DNA from: Dinochytrium kinnereticum | Lineage: Eukaryota > Chytridiomycota > Chytridiomycetes > Chytridiales > Chytridiaceae | Assembly: GCA_027604005.1 (NCBI GenBank) | Contig: JADGJT010000005.1 | Location: 62,001 to 126,000, forward strand | Reading direction: 5' to 3' | Length of the DNA: 64,000 bases | In this document: positions 57,448 through 64,000 of the stretch, in pieces | How positions within the stretch are numbered: position 1 is the first letter of the stretch | How the letters are laid out: each line of letters opens with the position of its first letter | Position numbers and translations under genes: made by a program | The notes under the pieces: generated by a model | What the model saw: only the letters and a program-made list of their open reading frames with translations | Told to the model about the DNA's origin: nothing | Database searches by the model: none

Positions 57448-60400
57448 ATGCTTCGTCCACTCCTGGCATGCCTTCTATTCATAAACACAGTAGCTAATGC
57501 AGCTCTACCAGGTAATTCCCGTAACTATCCTGCCCAATCTAATAGCGTTTTATAATGGCAGTCAACTTGACGGCAAGCGGAGCCTCTTTCCCCTCTGATA
57601 TACACTTGGAGCTTGTAGACCTCTTCAAGAGGGAGTATTGTATGTCTATCCCAGATATCATTAACCCTAACCCTTGTTCTTTCACTACAACATAATCAGC
57701 CCAAGATGTTTCAGCATTCAACTACATCCCCTTTAACAGTGATCGCGGTCAAAGCGATCCCTACAACAATATCACTCAGTGGGGAGGCTCCGACGTTGCT
57801 ATCAACCGCACCAAATATCCTGGCCCACCGAATCTTTTGGCTTTTCCGGCTGTTGCGGGGTAAGATAATGCCAAAAGATATAGGCATTTTTTTCAGCAAA
57901 GCTCACACCACTTTTACCACAAAACGAAATCTCTCCTAGCGCCATCGCCATCTCTGCCAATATCCCTGAACTTTCTGGTATCGCGACACCCAGCACTCCA
58001 ATGCGCCTTAGTCGATCCGCCCTTCCTCTTATCGCCCGAAATGTGATTCAGTTCTGGAACGACACGCGCATTCTTGACTGCCAAGATAACACCACCGTTC
58101 GGTCTATACTCGCAAGCATTAATCATGCCATAATCCCAATCATTCGGAGCCCAGGATCTGGCACTACCATCAATTATGTGCGGGCCCTCACCAGCATGGA
58201 TCCTGAGTTCCCTAACCTTAGCAGCCTTGCCGTTGTTGCTGGTCCTCTGGCCATTACTGCTGTATCTAATCCGGCCGTTGGGAATATTCACTCAAGTATT
58301 CCGTACACGGTAAAATAATCTTATTATCATAGTCATGAATAACGCTTTATCATATGCAGATGACATATATGGATGCGAGAGAGCTTGCTATTGCTAACGA
58401 GAATACCCCAACTAAACCTCTAGTATCGATATCCATAGAAAATAAAAATGGGGAGTATATCTTGCCAAGCACGAGCGGCATTAGGGTAGGTGGTTGCATC
58501 TTGTTATCTCTATTATCTAACAATGACATCAATCACTAGATTGCTCTTAGTGGCGTTGACACTTCAAATATTGATCCGCAGAACTCAAATGTGATCGCTG
58601 TCGATTCTTCTTTATCTGGTGCCTACCCTATTTCCCTGATTACCAACTATGTTATCCGCCAGGACGATATTTCTGATGATCTGGATGTTACCGTATGGAC
58701 ACTACGTTTTCTATGGTGGACTCTTACGAACCCTAAGGTATGTTTTTTTTTTCATGCCTGCACTTCTTTAAATCATTTTTTCTAAAACCGTATAATTAAT
58801 CACAATTGTTCTTTCTCTCGTTCAAAACCTGCTAGCTCGTAGCTCTTGTGGAATCCAAGAGCTTTGTTCACCTCAAAAACACTTCAGCCAGCCACCTTAG
58901 CTTAAATGTTTTAAAATCCCACCGTTTCAAAGGCAACATGACAATATTTGGACAGTCTATTTGTGACTTGAACCCAGGAGATCCTTCGCCTTGCAAGAAC
59001 GGAGGATATTGCCCCAATACCTTACCTTTCCAGGTTTGCATATACTATTTAAACTGCTTTTGGTACGTAAGAACCATTCCTCAATACTGTCTTTCTCCTC
59101 ATTATAGCCGGCTGGAGTAGCCTGCATTTGTCGTAATGGCTACATCAACAAGGACAGGGCCGATTGTTCAGAACGTGCGCCTATATTTATGCCAGACATT
59201 CTCACACGTATCCAGCTAGGAATGGCCGCTGCTGCCGGAATTGTAGTCATCGCAATTTGGGGATTGCTCCTTCTCTATAGCCGCCACCATAAGATTAGGT
59301 CTATTGCCCCTTCTTGTTGCAGTTTGATACTTCTCGGATGCCTTCTGGGAGCATTCTCGGTAGTTGCCTATGCGGCGACTCCAAGTGACATTATGTGCAG
59401 GTTTCGTGCGTTCTTTCCGACTTTAGCGTTCGGTTTAGTATTTGGGTAAGTTGAAATTTGCTCCTCCTTTGCCTTAATGGCTGTGCTTTAATGACCCATT
59501 TAACTAAGTAGACCTTACTAGAATGATAATGCTTAAGACGTACCGTATTTACCTCATATTTGGCTACCGACACATATCGGCTGCTCGCAGTATACGCAAC
59601 TGGACGCTTATATGCCTCACTCTTTTGATCGCCGTAATTGAGGTTGGAATATGCACTGGTTACGTCTTCATCGCGCAGCCCGTTCTTTCTCAGGTTTATA
59701 TCTCTGCCTCCTCGTCAGATGGAAGCGGTAACACGTCCACTTCTTTATCACATTCCTCGAGCTACTTGACTTGTAAGCCGAGTAATAAGAATACCTATGT
59801 TGTGCAAATCATGGAGGCAGTTCTGTTTGCATTCAATGGTGGAATCATGTTTATATGCCTGGTTTTAGCGTTCAAAACGCGCGGTGCTTATAAGCGTTAT
59901 GTAGAGTCGAAAGCTATTGGCCTAACAACCTACGTTGTCGCAATCTCAGTCCTCGTTGCGTTGGTAAGTTTCTTTTTATCCTTCCTACAATTTTACTTAT
60001 CAAGGAACTCATTGCTTTGATTTGCATCCAAATGACACTTAGCCTGTGATCTACGTCGTCCCAATCGAGAGCATTCGCACCAATCTTGTCATTAACGGTG
60101 TTCGAAGTATTCTTTTGGTCGTACTATCCACCGCTGTTCCACTCATCTTATATGCCCCTCGCATTCTTGAGGCCCTTGAAAACAAACGGGATTTAGAGGA
60201 GGATATCGACGTTCGACCGGCGAATATCAGGTCTGGTCATGGAGGACCCTGGCACGCTCCTGGGAGCATTCCTGCCAGTCCTGCATTTCAACCGATAGAC
60301 GCGTCTGATGTGCTTGGCGGAGTTCTAGACGCTGGAAATAGAAAGAGAAGGGCTCCAGAAAACCGGAACCTCCAGACTTTTACGGTGAGTTCAGAGGCAT

Positions 60401-61823
60401 GTCTTATTCCTCATTCTGCTTTTTTTGTACCGCCTCGTTTAAGATTTTTCCTCTGGAATACGATTATCTAAAGTCTTTTTAGTTCGAGATTGGATTCCGA
60501 AAAAACCGCTTCGGGTCTGTGTGGCAATCGGCAGTCCTCATGGTTTTTCCGGAGCTCGATTTGATATTTTTCTTGGATTCATTTAAATGCGGCAATACCC
60601 TTCAATCCTTCCGTTTGTCAACATCCGAAATAGAAGGCTTTGTTAAATCTGGAGGCTTTAAAAACGTCGCGAGGCGGAAGTCAAAGATGGGAAAAGATGG
60701 AAACGGGGATATTGATATTTCTCTTGGGAAATGGCATGGTGACAACGAGAACGTTTCTTCTAGTAGCTCAACTAGTGGAATCCATCAGTATCCACCTGGA
60801 TATATGGAGGGTGTGGAAGAAAATGGCAATCAAGCAGCTGGAGTAAGCAACGGAGGAAACCCTATCACTATTCTTCCGCGAGGAGATCATCACGGATATT
60901 TCATTGAGTTTTCCGACGACAATCGGCTTAGAGCCTTCTACGATATCCACGAGGTGGTTAGGTCAAGGGCATCGGGGGTATCTACAGTTGCCGGACGTAT
61001 AGTCTCACGGTCGCAAAGGCTAAACAACACACCTATTATTAACGTTGTGAAGAACTCAAACACCGCCGACCCCAGCCATGACAGTTCAACATCTCTCACG
61101 GGATCGCCTGCAACCTTGGTGCCTTCAACTCCTCCAGGAGAGACTTTCGAGGGAGGAAACGATAGATTCGGTGGGCCTCGTCACGCGTCTTCTAACACGA
61201 TTCTGACGATCGGTAGCGGAACTAGACTTAACCCTCTTGACCCTGTTCCCGCCAGTCCTAACATGCCCCTGTCCCCAAAGCTAGAAGCGTCAACTATTGC
61301 ATCTGTTCTGTCTATATCAATGCCTCCTCCAGCTGCTTACTCCCATGGGCCTTCATCTCCAAGGTGGGAGAATCCTTCGACACTTATTTCTCCACTGGCT
61401 CGAGCAGTAGCAGGCGGTTTCATTGCGCCTCCCCCATCTCTTCCTCCTTGGGCGCGGAAACTCGAAATCTCTCTGCCCCAACCAGCGACCTTTGGGGCGT
61501 CTGAAGAAAGCCATAGAGCGATTCCGGAGCCGCTGAGAAACTATAATGATAATGACCTTGAGGACTCTTGGCTTCCCCCGCCAGTAGTGGCTTCATCAGT
61601 CTTACAACCTGCTCCTCGGACCACTCCTCCGACTCTCCACCGCTCTAGATCAGCGTCAAACATTGCTTCACAAACGCATCAAACTGATTGTTTTCGAGGC
61701 GGGCGGCGGCCGTCGGCCGGGGCCGTTGAAGAAAGGGGAGTTGGAAGAGGAAGATATTCTGGACGCGTCAGGTTTCCCAGTAGTGGAGTTGCCTTGAGCA
61801 GTCGGTCAACGAACCCAGAGTGA
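57448..61823 (+). CDS. Chimeric receptor: PstS-like phosphate-binding domain + EGF-like module + class C GPCR seven-helix domain
   Basis: Exons 57448-57511, 57562-57639, 57700-57859, 57940-58309, 58360-58485, 58540-58737, 58836-59033, 59108-59445, 59522-59963, 60043-60384 and 60483-61823 give 1218 residues. Signal peptide 1-19 (LLACLLFINTVANA). Residues 22 to about 330 resemble bacterial PstS: ASGASFP at 26-32, GGSDVAI at 76-82, FWND at 139-142, RSPGSGTT at 170-177. These correspond to the phosphate-contact loops (Asp79, Arg170, Ser174 and Thr176 as candidate ligands). Six cysteines at 375, 385, 391, 404, 406 and 418 form an EGF-like module. Seven helices (about 433-740) follow with the class C pattern: Cys at start of TM3, AFKTRGAYKRYVESKAIG before TM6. 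The 480-residue cytosolic tail is Ser/Pro-rich, with an unassigned segment after TM7. Predicted nutrient-sensing GPCR. The ligand is inference. Confidence 0.88.
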
Positions 61824-62234
61824 TATGACGCGACTCAATTCATCCGGCTCATATGCTATCTATATCTGAAGTTGGTGTTCAGTCTCAGACTTCTCTTCGA
61901 CGGGAAGTTTAGCTATTACGGTTTTTACATTTACATCCATTTTCTTTTCTCTGTCCTTTCTTGTTCGGCGAATCTGCCGCAGTCTGCACCGTTTCAGTCC
62001 TTTCTCATGCCCTTTCTCCTACCCCTGTTTTTGTCGTCGTCTTCGCTAGCAAAAGGAGTCGTCTGCTATTCTTCCCTTCAATTTCGCTTTTATCCCGTTC
62101 CTTCATTTTAAATGCCGTTAACACCATGTTAACCCTCTCTCCGCATTTGGCCAACAAACTGCTTTCGGCCTAACCCAACAACCAAAAAAAAAATAAAATA
62201 AAAAAAATTGCAATTATACTACAGAACAATAATA
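61824..62234. other. Intergenic interval between receptor and ABHD12-like gene
   Basis: 411 bp, pyrimidine-rich up to about 62110, then a poly-A stretch (62184-62207) just before the ABHD12-like start. Nothing else is seen. Confidence 0.4.
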
Positions 62235-63701
62235 ATGAAGGCGACACTTCAAAAGAAAACTCCACTATCATTGGTCTCCCGGTTATTGTCCATCACTCTA
62301 TACATCCTCACCATCTATGGCGTAAGCCCCAGATTCATTTGTGTTGATGACCATCTAACTATACACACGATCGCTCCCAGGCAATCCTCTCTGTCCTTGT
62401 CGCTTTTCCAAGGGAGACGCAGCCCTTCCTCATATATCTCCACTGGTTGAATATACCGCTGCGGGTTGGCCACGACTCGGCTGCTAGATTTGGTTTCCGT
62501 GCTGGCACCTTACGGAATGTTCGTATTCCATCCTCAGATGGCATAGAGCTTGGTAGGCAGGATCTTTCATGGTTCCTTGTGTTCATCTGGAGAACTAACG
62601 AGACTAAAGGCGCATGGCATATCTTGCCTCATGACAAGGCGCAAAACATTCTCTCGCCGTTTCATGCGCATGAAGATGAGTATTTCGATCAGTCTTTAAA
62701 GGAGGCAGACCGAGTCTTCCTCTACTTTCATGGCAACGCAGGCAACCGTGCAACATTTGTTCGGCCTGCCTTCTACAAGACTTTGACTGCCTTCGGAACG
62801 GGAGATTCACATGTTATTACAGTGGACTACCGAGGATTTGGGGATTCTACCGCAGAGGGAGGCACGTACATCGTTCCATCAGAGTCTGGAATGAAGGATG
62901 ATGCATACTCATCTGTGAACTGGGTTATTGGGAAAGGCGTGGACCCGTCAAAGATCATCCTTGTTGGCCACAGCCTTGGATCTGGCGTTGCTACTTTCCT
63001 CGCCCGAAATATGACTATTGATGGTCGGCCTGCGGGCGGTCTTGTTCTGGTTGCTGGATATGCTACCATTCCGGGTTAGAGGCTTTTACGTTTTAACAGC
63101 TTCCATTTCTCCTTTCGTGTATCGCAAATGCGGCTTCTAACCACCACTCAACTTGGTCTTAAATTCAACGTATGTAGATACTGCTTTATCTTACCCAAAT
63201 GTGCCCTTGCTCCGACCATTCACTTTCCACCCGGTTGCAAAGGAGATTGCAAAGTCGGTCGTTGTCGAACGCTGGGAATCAGTAAAATACATTAAGGACG
63301 TGACAAAGTCACCTATCCTCCTCGTTCACGGTCGTGCTGATCACGAGATTGAGATATGGCAGGCCAAATCCAACTTTTTTTCAGCGGTAGAAGGGCGTGT
63401 TGGTGGCAACAAGAAGGTTACCCCTCCGAACGCTGCGGACCTCATGAAAGCAGACGACGACGAAAAATCGCCCACTGTTTTTTCGGATGGGCTATTTAGC
63501 GTGCGACCGATTGGTGGAAAGGGTGCTAAGGAAGGGCGGCTATGGCTAAGCAACATCCGCGATGCCGTGGGATCACCGCAGACCGCAAGTTTGGGCGAGA
63601 TTTGGCTGCTTGAGATCACGCATGCGAGCCACAACGACGTTGGCAAGTTCCAGCTGTTTTCCGATGCGGTCGAGGAGTGGCTGCTGCACCATGGGAAGTA
63701 A
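62235..63701 (+). CDS. ABHD12-like serine hydrolase (lysophospholipase/monoacylglycerol lipase type)
   Basis: Exons 62235-62321, 62381-62552, 62610-63074 and 63178-63701 give 415 residues. A single N-terminal membrane anchor (LLSITLYILTIYGAILSVLV) is followed by an alpha/beta hydrolase: oxyanion motif YFHGNAGNRATF, VDYRGFGDST, nucleophile GHSLGSG, acid in LLVHGRADHEIEIW, and His in ITHASHNDVGK. The order and the anchor match the ABHD12/ABHD13-like family (yeast YNL320W-type relatives). Predicted hydrolysis of lysophospholipids or monoacylglycerol at the ER surface. There is an insertion of about 60 residues between the Asp and His regions (GGNKKVTPPNAADLMKADDD), longer than in animal ABHD12. 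Confidence 0.88.
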
Positions 63702-63911
63702 AAACAGATGCTCGCAATAGCCAGAGCACGACATTATGTGTATTAAATAAATGGAAAGGTCTCATCTGACTTTCAGCACCCGATATCAAATTTGAAAAAT
63801 CAAATACAGTGAATTTCCTTAAAATCGCTACTTCCAGGTCCGATCGCCACCCTCGGAGAAGCGGGGTTTCTGCTGCTGCTGCTACTGCCACAGCCCTCAT
63901 CAACTCACGCT

Positions 63912-64000
63912 CTACAGCCCCTCCTTTTCCTCTGAAGGTGCGTCCATGATCCCTCCCGTTGGCTGCAAACGCGGGAGATCCTTGGTCTTGTTGTGGTCGC
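63912..64000 (-). CDS. C-terminal end of an unidentified protein (truncated at window edge)
   Basis: On the minus strand the frame is open from the window edge to a TAG at 63914-63912 (29 residues, ending MDAPSEEKEGL). The composition is plausible for a hydrophilic C-terminus, but the segment is too short for identification, and another minus frame is also open for most of it. Low confidence. Confidence 0.25.
   Translation of the reverse strand, partial: DHNKTKDLPRLQPTGGIMDAPSEEKEGL

Noticed and set aside
57448..59033. Bacterial contamination as the source of the PstS-like segment
   Set aside because: The segment is interrupted by six short spliceosomal introns identical in style to neighbouring genes and is in frame with the GPCR part, so it is part of the fungal genome.

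Overview
This window is nuclear DNA of a zoosporic (flagellated) true fungus, most likely a chytrid. It carries fungal housekeeping genes (PAN3, AIM18-like, UBR1, Syp1-type muniscin, eL41) together with three motile-cilium genes (MNS1, LRRC23, CFAP161) that non-flagellated fungi lack. Almost every gene is split by short introns of about 33-60 nt. These have GT-AG ends, a CTAAC/CTGAC-like branch site and a few GC-AG exceptions. Genes are packed on both strands, and several start codons face each other across 10-55 bp. I rebuilt the gene models by joining frames at splice sites. All complete models have a coding length divisible by three.

Layout. 1-165: end of an unknown gene. 0.3-10 kb: NAR1 (-), AIM18-like (+), UBR1 (-). 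10-13.1 kb: SLY41-like transporter (-), then a gene-poor stretch with degenerate exons. 13.1-17.5 kb: MNS1, UBC1/UBE2K and a monoglyceride-lipase-like hydrolase (all +). 17.7-23.5 kb: GPAT-like acyltransferase, a small unknown protein and a Ser/His-rich protein (all -). 23.8-28.4 kb: LRRC23, GSK3, COPI epsilon (+). 28.5-30 kb: Dsk2/ubiquilin (-). 30-32.5 kb: no firm gene. 32.5-38 kb: UXS (-), EAF3/MRG15 (-), muniscin (+). 38.2-44 kb: the 25-residue eL41 (-), GDT1 (-), NIPA (+), HECT E3 (-). 43.8-50 kb: PAN3 and CFAP161 (+), SPF45 (-), METTL2-type tRNA methyltransferase (+). 50.2-56 kb: SDR (-), Drs2-type flippase (+). 56-57.4 kb: mostly intergenic. 57.4-61.8 kb: a chimeric receptor (+). 62.2-63.7 kb: ABHD12-like hydrolase (+). 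63.9-64 kb: end of a minus-strand gene.

Functional themes: ubiquitin (UBC1, UBR1, a UBE3A-type HECT ligase, Dsk2), membrane traffic and lipids (Drs2, muniscin, COPE, GPAT, two lipases), metal and ion transport (GDT1, NIPA), and motile cilia.

The most exciting object is the 1218-residue protein at 57448-61823. It has a signal peptide, a PstS-like phosphate-binding (type II periplasmic) domain, one six-cysteine EGF-like module, a class C GPCR seven-helix domain and a long, mostly unstructured tail with an unassigned segment at its start. It looks like a nutrient, possibly phosphate, sensing receptor assembled from a bacterial-type solute-binding domain on a GABA-B-like core. Secondary observations include 7-nt and 11-nt microexons, GC-AG introns, an eL41 intron placed immediately before the stop codon, an SPF45 without a G-patch, and a cryptic spliced gene remnant near 12.7-13.0 kb.
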